Positions 28,902-38,175 of a stretch of DNA of 64,000 bases are shown in pieces; positions within the stretch are counted from its first letter, which is position 1, and the number at the start of each line of letters is the position of its first letter. The notes below the pieces were generated by a model, which was not told where the DNA came from, did no database searches, and was given only the letters and a program-made list of their open reading frames with translations. The position numbers were made by a program, and so were the translations under genes. Source of the DNA: Methylorubrum rhodesianum (lineage in GTDB: Bacteria; Pseudomonadota; Alphaproteobacteria; Rhizobiales; Beijerinckiaceae); assembly GCF_014199985.1 (NCBI RefSeq), contig NZ_JACHOS010000002.1:404702-468701 (forward strand). The letters are read 5' to 3'.

Positions 28902-29225
28902 ATGACGACCTCCGCCTTCGCCGCCGGCGCCTACGGTGCCGCCCAGGGCCTCGCCCGCCCGGGCATCCCGAAACCTGCGCAGGGCATCGCCCAGGGGCCG
29001 ACGGCCCCGGGCGGTTTCACCGGGTTCCTGCAGCAAAGCCTCGACAGCGTCGCCCAGTCCGGCGCGCAGGCCGACCGGGCCGCCCTCTCGGCGGCGGCGG
29101 GCAAGGCCAACGTGGTGGATGTCGTCACCGCCGTCGCCGAGAGCGAAACCGCCCTCCAGACCCTGGTCGCGGTGCGCGACCGCGTGATCTCCGCCTACGA
29201 GGAGATCATGAGGATGCCGATCTGA
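28902..29225 (+). CDS. fliE: flagellar hook-basal body complex protein FliE
   Basis: The 107-residue protein links the MS ring to the rod. Its C-terminal part VVDVVTAVAESETALQTLVAVRDRVISAYEEIMRMPI matches FliE well; the N-terminus is Ala/Gly-rich and poorly conserved. The gene is tightly linked to flgC. Confidence 0.93.
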   Translation: MTTSAFAAGAYGAAQGLARPGIPKPAQGIAQGPTAPGGFTGFLQQSLDSVAQSGAQADRAALSAAAGKANVVDVVTAVAESETALQTLVAVRDRVISAYEEIMRMPI

Positions 29226-29309
29226 TACTTTTCCGATTCTCCCCTCTCCCGACAACGGAGAGAGAACACCTCACCAAACACCCGACGAGCAGGCGAGAAA
29301 CTTGAGACA

Positions 29310-29576
29310 ATGACCGGCCTCGCCATCCTCGACATCGCCCGCGACGGCATCTTCGTCTTCCTGAAGGTGGCCGGACCGCTGATGATCGTCGCCCTCGTCG
29401 TCGGTCTGATCGTCTCGCTGTTCCAGGCGCTGACGCAGATTCAGGAGCAGACGCTGATCTACGTACCGAAGATCGTCGCGGTGTTCGGGGTGATGCTGCT
29501 GATGCTCCCCTTCATCGGCGACGCCATGGCCGCCTACATGGCGCGGATCGCCGCCCGGATCGCCGCGGGCGGATGA
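29310..29576 (+). CDS. fliQ: flagellar export apparatus protein FliQ
   Basis: The 88-residue protein has two transmembrane helices and the FliQ core VSLFQALTQIQEQTLIYVPKI. It is a subunit of the FliPQR export gate. It follows fliE by 84 bases. fliP is not in this block. Confidence 0.95.
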   Translation: MTGLAILDIARDGIFVFLKVAGPLMIVALVVGLIVSLFQALTQIQEQTLIYVPKIVAVFGVMLLMLPFIGDAMAAYMARIAARIAAGG

Positions 29577-29621
29577 TGAAGCCGCAGCGCGGGCACGGCC
29601 GAGCGTGTAGGATGGGCGGGC

Positions 29622-30398
29622 ATGACCACGCCGCTCGACCTGCTGCTGCCCGGCCTCGCGGCGGCCTTCCTCATCACCTTCGCCCGGGTCGGTACGCTGA
29701 TCATGCTGATGCCGGGCCTCGGCGAGCAGCTCATCGCCGGCCGCGTCCGGCTCGCCCTCGCGCTCCTCGTGACGCTGGTGCTGTTCCCCACCGTGCGGCC
29801 GATGCTGCCGACGGGCAACGCCGCCCTGGCATCGCCCGCCCTGATCGGGCTCCTGTTCGGCGAGATCCTGATCGGGCTGATGCTGGGCCTGTGCGTGCGC
29901 ATGATCCTGGCCGCGCTCCAGACCGCGGGCGTGGTGATCTCGCAGCAGCTCGGCCTGTCCTACGCCATGACCGTCGACCCGACGATGGGCGGGCAGCAGG
30001 CGGCGCTCGGCAACTTTCTGGCCCTGCTCGGCGTCACCCTCATCATGGCGACCGACCTGCACCACGTCGCCCTGGAAGCGATCGGGCGCAGTTACCTCCT
30101 GCTGCCGCCGAGCGGCGTCCCGGCCATGGCGGATGCCGCCAAGCTGGCGCTCGACGCGTTCAGCCGCGGCTTCGCCCTGGCAGTGAGGATTTCCGGACCG
30201 TTCATCGTGTTCGGCATCCTGTTCAATCTCGGGCTCGGCGTCCTCTCCCGGCTGATGCCGCAGCTACAGGTGTTCTTCCTCGCGGTTCCGGCCTCCGTGC
30301 TGATCGGCATGATGCTGCTCGTCGGAGCCCTGGGTCTCGTCATGGGACTGTTCCTGGACGATCTCGGCCGTTATCTCGGCGCGTTCCTCGGGCGCTGA
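29622..30398 (+). CDS. fliR: flagellar export apparatus protein FliR
   Basis: The 258-residue polytopic protein completes the FliPQR gate. Conserved features include FARVGTLIMLMPGLGEQLIAGRVR, SQQLGLSYAMTVDPTMGGQQAALGNFL and the late LNRLMPQL-type segment (LGVLSRLMPQLQVFFLAVPA). It follows fliQ by 45 bases and precedes flhB. Confidence 0.95.
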   Translation: MTTPLDLLLPGLAAAFLITFARVGTLIMLMPGLGEQLIAGRVRLALALLVTLVLFPTVRPMLPTGNAALASPALIGLLFGEILIGLMLGLCVRMILAALQTAGVVISQQLGLSYAMTVDPTMGGQQAALGNFLALLGVTLIMATDLHHVALEAIGRSYLLLPPSGVPAMADAAKLALDAFSRGFALAVRISGPFIVFGILFNLGLGVLSRLMPQLQVFFLAVPASVLIGMMLLVGALGLVMGLFLDDLGRYLGAFLGR

Positions 30399-30452
30399 TC
30401 GCCATCGCGCTGATCGCCCTCGCGCTGATCCGGAACACGGGAGCCTGAGCCG

Positions 30453-31520
30453 GTGTCCGACGAGAGCGACGACGAGGACAAGACCGAAGACCCGACGCCG
30501 CGGCGCATCGAGCAGGCGATCGAGCGCGGCGACGTTCCGAACTCCCCCGAGATCAACACCTTCTTCATCCTGGCGGCCTTCACCCTCGTCCTGATGCTCT
30601 CGGCCCGCCCCGTGGCCGAGGGATTGACCCGCGACATGCGCGGCTTTCTCGAACATGCCGGCAGCCTGTCCTCGGATGGAGGCACTTATCTCGGGGTCGC
30701 CCTGCGCGCCTCATGGGTCTGCGCCAAGGCCCTCGCGGTGCCGCTCGGCATCGCGATGCTCGCGGCCATCGCCGCCGGCCTGATCCAGCACCGGCCGATC
30801 TTCACCGCCGAGAGCCTGATGCCGAAATTCGCGCGCATCTCGCCCATGGCCGGCGCCAAGCGCCTGCTCGGCGTCGATGCCTGGGTCAATTTCGGCAAGG
30901 GGCTCGCCAAGATCGCGGTGGTCGGTACGATCGCGGGGGCGATCCTTTGGAACGAGCACGACCGGGCGGAATCCTTCGCCCAGCTCGACCCGGGCGCGGC
31001 ACTCCAGGGGACGCTCGCGCTCGCGCTGAAGATGATGGGCGGCATGCTCGCGGCCTACGCCGCCATCGCGCTCGGCGATGCCCTGTACCAGCGTCACCGC
31101 TGGCACGTGCGCCTGCGCATGACCAAGGAAGAGATGAAGCAGGAGCACAAGGAGAGCGAGGGCAGCCCCGAGGTCAAGGCTCGGATCCGTCAGCTGCGCC
31201 AGGCCCGGGTGAAGAAGCGGATGATGGCCGCCGTGCCCACCGCGACCGTGGTGGTGACGAACCCTACGCACTTCGCCGTGGCGCTCCGCTACGAGACCGG
31301 CATGGCCGCCCCCGTCTGCGTCGCCAAGGGTGTCGACTCGCTGGCGCTGCGCATCCGTTCGGTCGCCGCCGAGCACGACGTGCCGGTGATGGAGAATCCG
31401 CCGCTCGCCCGCGCCCTGCACGCGACGGTGGAGGTCGACCAGGAGATTCCCGCCGAGCACTATCGCGCAGTTGCGGAGGTCATTGGTTTCGTGCTTCGCC
31501 TGCGCCGACGGGCCGCCTGA
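30453..31520 (+). CDS. flhB: flagellar export switch protein FlhB
   Basis: The 355-residue protein has four transmembrane helices and a cytoplasmic domain. It begins with the typical acidic DEDKTEDPTPRRIEQA. The autocleavage site NPTH is at residues 270-273, inside VVVTNPTHFAVALRY. FlhB switches export from rod/hook to filament substrates. The start is GTG at 30453. It ends the flagellar operon; cckA follows after 150 bases. Confidence 0.96.
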   Translation: MSDESDDEDKTEDPTPRRIEQAIERGDVPNSPEINTFFILAAFTLVLMLSARPVAEGLTRDMRGFLEHAGSLSSDGGTYLGVALRASWVCAKALAVPLGIAMLAAIAAGLIQHRPIFTAESLMPKFARISPMAGAKRLLGVDAWVNFGKGLAKIAVVGTIAGAILWNEHDRAESFAQLDPGAALQGTLALALKMMGGMLAAYAAIALGDALYQRHRWHVRLRMTKEEMKQEHKESEGSPEVKARIRQLRQARVKKRMMAAVPTATVVVTNPTHFAVALRYETGMAAPVCVAKGVDSLALRIRSVAAEHDVPVMENPPLARALHATVEVDQEIPAEHYRAVAEVIGFVLRLRRRAA

Positions 31521-31670
31521 GGCTCGATCCGCTTCCGCATGGGACGGCGAAGTCGTTCAGGCGCCACGGTTTATGCACCATTGTCCGGCAATGCTCCGGC
31601 AAGAGGCGCGGCGTTTGACGATCCACAGGGCTCGGTGCGGCGGCCATGTGCGAGGGATGGGTAGGGCCTG

Positions 31671-34409
31671 ATGGCTGAGGTCAGCGGACCAGCGGTGCCG
31701 GCGTCCGGTTCGATCGATCGTTCGGAACGGCCCGGTCGGGTCGGCCTGCTGCTGATGCTGGCGGGGCTGCTCGTCGGCGCCGCGGTCGGGCTGTCCTTCG
31801 TCGCCAACGAGCAGGCGCAGCCGCTCATCCTCGCTCTGCTGGCGCTGCTCGCGATGGCGGGCGTGTTCTTCCTGTTCGCCCTGGCCATCGGCGCGCTGCA
31901 GCTCGCCGGCCCGGCCGCGCGCGACGACATCACCCGCGCCATCGTCGACGCCGCGCCCGAGGGCAAGCTCGTCGTCGAAGACAATGGCCGGATGATCTAC
32001 GCCAACGAAGCCTATATGCGGCTGGCCGGCGGCGACAGCTTTTCGAACCTGCGCTCCATCGAGCGGATTTTCGTCGGGGCCCCGGAGGTATCGGAGGCGG
32101 TCTACCGGCTCGCGCAGGCCTCTCGCGACGATCGCGCCTATGCGGAAGAGATCCGGATGTCGCCGCCGCCGGGCGGCGCGCCGGATCGCGACTTCGCCTG
32201 GTACCGCATCGCGGTGCGGCCGATCCAGCGCCATCGCGGGTCCGCCGCCCTCTGGACGGTGAGCGACATCACCCACGAGCGTGAGCGCCAGGAAAACGTC
32301 TTCCAAGAACTCCAGCACGCGATCGACTATCTCGATCATGCGCCGGCCGGCTTCCTGTCGATCGATGCCGCCGGCTCGATCGTCTACATGAATGCGACGC
32401 TCGCCTCCTGGCTCGGCTACGACCTCGCCACCGTCGGCTCCGGCGGCCTGAAGCTCTTGGAAATCGCGCCCGGCGCCGACATGCTAACCACAGCGCCCGG
32501 TCTGCCCGGCGAGGTGCGCACCGACCGCTACGACATCGATCTGCGCCGTCGGAACGGTCAGCCGCTGCCGACCCGGCTCTACCACCGCGTCGCCTATGGG
32601 CAGGACGGGGCGCCCGGCCCTTCGCGCACCTTCGTGCTCAACCGCTCCGCCGGCTCGGATGCCGACGAGCCGCAGCGGGCGGCGGAGGTGCGACTGGCGC
32701 GCTTCCTCAACAACAGCCCGATCGCCATCGCCACCCTCGACCGCGACGGCCGCGTGATCCGCGCCAACGCCTCGTTCGTGCGCCTGTTCGCCGGGATGCC
32801 GCGCCAGCCGGCGGCGGAGGCCGGCCGCGACGCGCCCGACCCGATGATGCGCGACGCCGTGCTCGAGCGCGACCGCGGCGCCATGGAGGGGGCGCTGGCC
32901 CGTGCCGCCAACGGGTTCGGCGGTCTCGAACCGATCGAGGTCGGCCTGTCCGGTCCCGGCGATCGCTCGGCCCGCGTCTGGATGAGCCCGGCGGATGCCG
33001 ACGGAACGCAGGGTCAGGACGCCGAGGGCAGCAAGGCCGGAAGCGACGGCGACCGGGAGCGGGTGATCCTCTACGCCCTCGACACGACCGCTCAGCGCCA
33101 GCTCGAACAGCAGATCGCCCAGACCCAGAAGATGGACACGGTGGGCCAGCTCGCCGGCGGCATCGCGCACGACTTCAACAACGTCCTTCAGGCGATCATC
33201 GGCTACTCGGACCTGCTGCTCGCCAGCCACCGGCCGACGGACCATGCCTTCCAAGACATCATGCAGATCAAGCAGAATGCGAACCGGGCGGCATCCCTGG
33301 TGCGCCAGCTGCTGGCCTTCTCCCGCCGCCAGACCCTGCGGCCGGAAGTGATGGATGTCGGCGAGGCGCTGTCCGATCTCACGCTGCTGCTCAAGCGTCT
33401 CCTCGGCGAGCGCGTGCAGCTCGATTTCCGTCACGGCCGTGAAATCTGGCCGATCAAGGCCGACGTGAACCAGTTCGAGCAGGTGATCGTGAACCTCGCG
33501 GTCAATGCCCGCGACGCGATGCCGGGCGGCGGCAGCCTGACGATCCGCACCGCCAACTGCCCCGTGGAAGGCGAGCGGCCGGCCGGCATCCCGGCGGGTG
33601 ACCACGTGATGATCGAGGTGACCGATACCGGCGAGGGCATCCCGCCCGAGGTGCGCCAGAAGATTTTCGAGCCGTTCTTCACGACCAAGGAGATCGGCAA
33701 GGGCACTGGGCTTGGTCTCTCGACGGTGTTCGGCATCGTCAACCAGTCGGGCGGCGCCATCGACGTGCAGTCGACGGTGGGCGAAGGCACCACCTTCCGC
33801 ATCTACCTGCCGCGCCACGAGCCCGGTATCGAGCCCCTGCCCGAGCCGCTGCCGCCGCCTCGGACGGTCTCCGAGCGGGACGTGGCCGCCCCGGCAAGGC
33901 CTGCCGTTCCCGACGATACCGAGCCGAAGCCGGCATCGGTCGAGACGACCCTCGCGAATCCGGCGGAGCCGGAAGCGGATGCCAAGCCTTCCGTCCCGCG
34001 CGCGCCGGAACCGCCACCGAAGCCGGCGACCGACCACACAGGTCAGGGCACCGTCCTTCTGGTCGAGGACGAGGATCCGGTTCGTGCCGTCAACTCCCGC
34101 GCCCTGTCGGCTCGCGGTTACACGGTGCTCGAAGCCGCCTCCGGCATCGAGGCCCTGCGCCTGATCGAGGAGCATGCCGACGGCATCGATGTCGTGGTGT
34201 CAGACGTCGTCATGCCGGAAATGGACGGTCCGACCTTGCTGCGCGAACTGCGCAAACATTATCCCGACCTGAAGGTGATCTTCGTTTCCGGCTATGCAGA
34301 GGATGCCTTCCGCAAGAATCTGCCCGAGGGCGAAACCTTCAATTTCCTACCGAAGCCCTTCAGCCTGAAGCAACTCGTCGAGATGGTGAAGCGCACCATG
34401 GCGAGCTGA
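31671..34409 (+). CDS. cckA: cell-cycle hybrid histidine kinase CckA
   Basis: The 912-residue protein has two N-terminal transmembrane helices (residues ~24-82) and PAS-like sensor regions to ~residue 480. The HisKA domain has the phospho-accepting histidine at residue 500 in [23 protein letters not shown] HATPase domain follows ([31 protein letters not shown]), then a Pro/Glu-rich linker and a receiver domain with aspartate 845 in [12 protein letters not shown]. This matches CckA, which phosphorylates ChpT and thus controls CtrA. Its position beside flagellar genes that carry a CtrA site fits that role. Confidence 0.93.
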   Translation: MAEVSGPAVPASGSIDRSERPGRVGLLLMLAGLLVGAAVGLSFVANEQAQPLILALLALLAMAGVFFLFALAIGALQLAGPAARDDITRAIVDAAPEGKLVVEDNGRMIYANEAYMRLAGGDSFSNLRSIERIFVGAPEVSEAVYRLAQASRDDRAYAEEIRMSPPPGGAPDRDFAWYRIAVRPIQRHRGSAALWTVSDITHERERQENVFQELQHAIDYLDHAPAGFLSIDAAGSIVYMNATLASWLGYDLATVGSGGLKLLEIAPGADMLTTAPGLPGEVRTDRYDIDLRRRNGQPLPTRLYHRVAYGQDGAPGPSRTFVLNRSAGSDADEPQRAAEVRLARFLNNSPIAIATLDRDGRVIRANASFVRLFAGMPRQPAAEAGRDAPDPMMRDAVLERDRGAMEGALARAANGFGGLEPIEVGLSGPGDRSARVWMSPADADGTQGQDAEGSKAGSDGDRERVILYALDTTAQRQLEQQIAQTQKMDTVGQLAGGIAHDFNNVLQAIIGYSDLLLASHRPTDHAFQDIMQIKQNANRAASLVRQLLAFSRRQTLRPEVMDVGEALSDLTLLLKRLLGERVQLDFRHGREIWPIKADVNQFEQVIVNLAVNARDAMPGGGSLTIRTANCPVEGERPAGIPAGDHVMIEVTDTGEGIPPEVRQKIFEPFFTTKEIGKGTGLGLSTVFGIVNQSGGAIDVQSTVGEGTTFRIYLPRHEPGIEPLPEPLPPPRTVSERDVAAPARPAVPDDTEPKPASVETTLANPAEPEADAKPSVPRAPEPPPKPATDHTGQGTVLLVEDEDPVRAVNSRALSARGYTVLEAASGIEALRLIEEHADGIDVVVSDVVMPEMDGPTLLRELRKHYPDLKVIFVSGYAEDAFRKNLPEGETFNFLPKPFSLKQLVEMVKRTMAS

Positions 34410-34713
34410 CTTTCGCGGAGGCTACGGCGTCGGCTCTCGATGGGAGAGCTCCTGCGAGGCCTTCCCGGCTTCGCTCCCGCGGTCGAGGCGGAAGGATGCA
34501 GCCTCGAACGGCCTTCGCGGGCTCGTGCCTCCCGCAAACGAAGTCCTACGGCCGTCAGTCTTCCGGCAGGAGGCCGGCTGCGAAAAGATGGGCCGGAGCG
34601 GAGGATAATAGGCGATGTCCCGCTGGTCGCTCCGGGATTCTGAAGCTCGACTTGCCTCGAGCGTCTCGCGAGGCCGCCGAGACGTCCCCTGCTTCGATCG
34701 AGCGGAGATCGAC
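34410..34713. other. intergenic region downstream of cckA
   Basis: About 300 bases with no supported gene and no clear intrinsic terminator for cckA. Confidence 0.5.
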
Positions 34714-34914
34714 TCACTCCCCTGGATTATCGACCGGGATCCCGGCCGGAGCCTCCTCGGAATTGTCCTGCTCCGTCCGCAATCCGCGCCGCAGCTCGAA
34801 CAGGCTCATCTGCAACAATGTCCGCTGCCGGAAGGTCGCATCGGGTCCCAAACGCTCCTCCGCCTCCCGAAGAAGCTGTTCAATCTCGCGAAGTTCGTTG
34901 AAGTCTCTCGACAT
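34714..34914 (-). CDS. small hypothetical protein, 66 aa
   Basis: The product starts MSRDFNELREIEQLLREAEE and is helical and charged, with two Leu-rich helices (EIEQLLREAEERLG, LLQMSLFELRRGLR) that could form a short coiled coil, and an acidic tail. A GTG seven codons upstream (34935) is an alternative start. No family is recognised. The protein-like composition is the main support. Confidence 0.5.
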   Translation of the reverse strand: MSRDFNELREIEQLLREAEERLGPDATFRQRTLLQMSLFELRRGLRTEQDNSEEAPAGIPVDNPGE

Positions 34915-35481
34915 GAAGACGGCCTTGTCGTGCACCCGATTTAGTTGAGCGAGGGTTCCTGTATTCGCGCTCGGCTCAGAAGAAACGAGCCTCAGTTATG
35001 AGACACATGAGTTCCTAAAGGCCTTTGGTGGAGCGCCAAACAAGACAATCCGATCCGCATTCCTCAATCAATCATCGATCCAATCGCATCATTTCTGAGT
35101 ATATAATTTTCACCAAAGGTTATTTTCCGCTTATCAATCGACAGTGCGAATACGGTCACATACTTCGGCAAAGCGTCATCCAGATATGTGACCGGAATGC
35201 GCGGTCGGAACGAGAGTTCGCGACGCGTTGAGGACTCAGATACGCTCATCACTCCCTCTCAGCATCGATTCCGCCGACATATCCTCTACGCACCAATCCA
35301 TCAAATCGCGTCATTCGCTCAGCTCGGGCTTCCCCCGTATTGTGCCTGGGGGAGACACAGTGTGTCGGCCATGACGGAACTTGAACCTGGCCCTTGCGCC
35401 ACGAGAACAAAACAAGTACGAAATGGATCAGCTCCGGCGGATTGAGCGCCGTGCCCCTCCCATGCATAAGGATGCCGAGCG
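34915..35481. other. low-GC intergenic region upstream of recA
   Basis: This 567-base region is markedly AT-richer than its neighbours around 35050-35330. No frame looks like a real protein. The right end carries the recA promoter with a near-consensus SOS box at 35405-35419. The AT-rich part could be a remnant of acquired DNA or a long regulatory region. Confidence 0.5.
35405..35419. promoter_or_regulatory. near-consensus alphaproteobacterial LexA (SOS) box upstream of recA
   Basis: The sequence GAAC-N7-GTAC matches the GAAC-N7-GAAC (equivalently GTTC-N7-GTTC) direct-repeat SOS box with one mismatch. It lies 63 bases before the recA ATG, the expected position for LexA control. Confidence 0.55.
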
Positions 35482-36582
35482 ATGGCCCAGCCTGCGCTGA
35501 AGATGGTGGAATCCTCGACTATGGCAGCAGCGGACAAGGACAAGTCGAAGGCGATCGAGGCTGCGTTGACGCAGATCGAGCGCGCGTTCGGCAAAGGCTC
35601 GATCATGCGCCTCGGCAAGACCGACAAGGTGCAGGAGGTCGAGACCGTCTCGACCGGCTCGCTGGGCCTCGATATCGCGCTCGGAGTCGGCGGCTTGCCG
35701 CGCGGCCGGGTGATCGAGATCTACGGCCCGGAATCGTCGGGCAAGACGACGCTGGCGCTCCACACCATTGCCGAGGCCCAGAAGAAGGGCGGCGTCTGCG
35801 CCTTCGTCGATGCGGAGCACGCCCTCGACCCGGTCTATGCGCGGAAGCTCGGCGTCAACCTCGACGACCTGCTGATCTCGCAGCCGGATACCGGTGAGCA
35901 GGCGCTCGAAATCACCGACACGCTGGTGCGCTCCGGCGCGATCGACGTGCTCGTGGTCGATTCGGTCGCCGCGCTGACACCGCGTGCCGAGATCGAGGGC
36001 GAGATGGGCGAGAGCCAGCCGGGCCTTCAGGCCCGCCTGATGAGCCAGGCGCTGCGCAAGCTGACCGGCTCGATCTCGCGCTCGAACTGCATGGTGATCT
36101 TCATCAACCAGATCCGCATGAAGATCGGCGTGATGTACGGAAGCCCCGAGACGACCACTGGCGGCAACGCGCTCAAGTTCTACGCCTCGGTGCGTCTCGA
36201 CATCCGCCGCGTCTCGACGCTCAAGGATCGCGACGAGGCGATCGGAAACTCAGTCCGCGTCAAGGTCGTCAAGAACAAGGTCGCTCCGCCCTTCAAGCAG
36301 GTCGAGTTCGACATCATGTTCGGCGAGGGCGTATCGAAGGTCGGCGAGTTGGTCGATCTCGGCGTGAAGGCCGGCATCGTCGAGAAGTCGGGCGCGTGGT
36401 TCTCCTACGACAGCCAGCGACTCGGCCAGGGCCGCGAGAACGCCAAAGGCTTCCTGCGCGATAATCCGGATATCGCCAACAAGATCGAAGCCTCGATCCG
36501 GCAGAATTCGGGGCTCGTCGCCGACCGCATCCTCGAGAATGCCAAGCCGACGGCAGAGGATCTGGACGAGGGCGAGGCGTAA
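35482..36582 (+). CDS. recA: recombinase RecA
   Basis: The 366-residue protein drives homologous strand exchange and LexA self-cleavage. Walker A GPESSGKT is at residues 82-89; Walker B is in [16 protein letters not shown]; the L2 loop region [21 protein letters not shown] and [10 protein letters not shown] are intact. The acidic C-terminal tail AEDLDEGEA is present. An internal ATG at codon 14 ([10 protein letters not shown]) is a possible shorter start. A strong terminator lies 30 bases downstream, so recX is not co-transcribed here. Confidence 0.98.
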   Translation: MAQPALKMVESSTMAAADKDKSKAIEAALTQIERAFGKGSIMRLGKTDKVQEVETVSTGSLGLDIALGVGGLPRGRVIEIYGPESSGKTTLALHTIAEAQKKGGVCAFVDAEHALDPVYARKLGVNLDDLLISQPDTGEQALEITDTLVRSGAIDVLVVDSVAALTPRAEIEGEMGESQPGLQARLMSQALRKLTGSISRSNCMVIFINQIRMKIGVMYGSPETTTGGNALKFYASVRLDIRRVSTLKDRDEAIGNSVRVKVVKNKVAPPFKQVEFDIMFGEGVSKVGELVDLGVKAGIVEKSGAWFSYDSQRLGQGRENAKGFLRDNPDIANKIEASIRQNSGLVADRILENAKPTAEDLDEGEA

Positions 36583-36612
36583 GCGCATCGCCCGATCCGT
36601 CGGCATCGAAAG

Positions 36613-36642
36613 GCTCGCCGCGAGCAATCGCGGCGGGCTTTT
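36613..36642 (+). terminator. rho-independent terminator of recA
   Basis: An eleven-pair stem (36613-36623 with 36628-36638, one G-T pair) around GCAA is followed by four T residues, a C and more T, 30 bases after the recA stop codon. Confidence 0.85.
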
Positions 36643-36677
36643 CTTCGGTTGAACCCGCCCGGGTCAGAGCCCGGCGA

Positions 36678-37279
36678 TCAGTCCGCCGGGTGACGGGCGT
36701 CGAACTCCGCCGCGAAGCGTGCACCGGGCCGGTCCATGCAGCGCTCCACCCACGCGTCGATCACGGGCCTGCCGGGCTTGCCGAACCACGCATAGGGCGA
36801 GTGCAGCAGGAGGTCGGCGGCGGTGAAGCGGTCGCCGAGGAGGTAGGCCGGTCCGTCAACGCCTCGGAGAGCCGCGCCTCGATCTCGGCCTCGGTTCGGA
36901 AGGTTCGGGCGAGCGCTGGATGATCGACGCCGACGGCCTTGAGCGTCAGCACCGGCTCGACGACGCCTGCATACCAAGCAAGCCAGCTCAGGTAGGGACC
37001 CCGCTGCGGGTCACCCGCAGGAATGCCCAGCCCTGCTTGCGGGAACAGATCGGCGAGATAAGCGATGATCGCGCTCGATTCCCACACTTGTACGCCGTCA
37101 TGGACGAGAAGCGGCACCTTGCCGTCCGGATGGGGGTTGCGCGGGTCGCGGCCGCCCGAGCCGTCCATGCGCGGGATGGTGACGATTTCGATGCCGACCG
37201 CCTCCAGGGCGTCAAGTTCCTGGAGAAGCGCGACGATACGGGTCGAGCGGCTGCGGGGCGAGTGGAACAGGGTGATCAT
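36678..37279 (-). pseudogene. frameshifted glutathione S-transferase
   Basis: The N-terminal thioredoxin-like half (MITLFHSPRSRSTRIVALLQ, GKVPLLVHDGVQVWESSAII) is open from 37279. After LSEALTD near 36856 that frame turns into non-protein sequence. The correct continuation lies in the next frame: GPAYLLGDRFTAADLLLHSP, then WVERCMDRPG and stop at 36678. Restoring one G in a TTGAC context (TTGGAC) would rejoin them as EALDGPAYLLG. The intact product would be a ~200-residue GST. It may be a true recent loss or a sequence error. It is divergent from a WYL regulator, a pairing common for such regulators. Confidence 0.72.
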
Positions 37280-37353
37280 CGACGGTCTCCGGCTGGCGGG
37301 GTGACGGGGGACGTTGTAGCCAGGGTCACCTGTCAGTTTCCGTCAGTTGAGCG

Positions 37354-38082
37354 ATGGCGCGCACCGATCGCCTTTTCCGTCTGCTGCACGCGATGCGCAT
37401 CCTGCCGTCCCCGGTCACCGCGTCGCGCCTCGCGGAGGAGACAGGCGTGTCGCTGCGCTCGCTCTATCGCGATATCGACAGCCTGCGCGCGGCGGGCGCC
37501 CGCATCGAGGGCGAGCGGGGCTACGGCTACCGGCTGATCGAGGATGTCGCCCTGCCGCCGCAGACCTTCGACCGGCTCGAGATCGAGGCGCTGGTGCTCG
37601 GGCTCGCCGAAGTGCGCCACATGGGCGATCCGGCACTGGAGAAGGCCGCTGCCTCGGTGCTGGCGAAGGTCGCGGCGACCCTGCCCAGCGAGGCCGAGCA
37701 GCATCTCCTCCACGCTGTCTCGCAGGTCCGCCGTGCCGAGGCGCGTTTTCCCGCGATCCCCGACATGGAAACGATCCGATCCGCGTGCTGGCGCGAGGAG
37801 GCGCTGCGGCTCCGCTACGGCGACAAGGACGGCACGGTCACCGAGCGGACGATCCTGCCGCTCTCCGTGGTCTACCTCGACAGCAAGATGACGCTGCTGG
37901 CGTGGTGCGCCCTGCGCGAGGCGTTCCGCATGTTCCGCTTGGATCGCATCCGGGAGGCGCGTCCGGCCGGGGCCAGTTTCCGGCCGCGACGGGTGGCGCT
38001 GCTACGCGGCTACCTCGCCGAATTGCGGAGCGGACGTCCAATCGCGGAGCCGCCCGCGCTCGGGCGGAACGAGCCGACGTGA
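37354..38082 (+). CDS. YafY-type transcriptional regulator (HTH + WYL domain)
   Basis: The 242-residue protein has an N-terminal winged helix (RLFRLLHAMRILPSPVTASRLAEETGVSLRSLYRDIDSLR) and a C-terminal WYL domain beginning ACWREEALRLRYGDKDG with LPLSVVYLDSKMTLLAWCALREAFRMFRLDRI. WYL domains sense ligands or nucleic acid. It starts 74 bases from the divergent GST gene, so it probably controls that gene and itself. Here the likely target is frameshifted. Confidence 0.88.
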   Translation: MARTDRLFRLLHAMRILPSPVTASRLAEETGVSLRSLYRDIDSLRAAGARIEGERGYGYRLIEDVALPPQTFDRLEIEALVLGLAEVRHMGDPALEKAAASVLAKVAATLPSEAEQHLLHAVSQVRRAEARFPAIPDMETIRSACWREEALRLRYGDKDGTVTERTILPLSVVYLDSKMTLLAWCALREAFRMFRLDRIREARPAGASFRPRRVALLRGYLAELRSGRPIAEPPALGRNEPT

Positions 38083-38175
38083 CTTGCACAGCTTCGGCCC
38101 GTATGAGGGCCCGACAATGCTGCCGCGCTGCCTGCCAGCCGGCTCCCGACGCGACTTGATTTCCGAGCCTATCCG

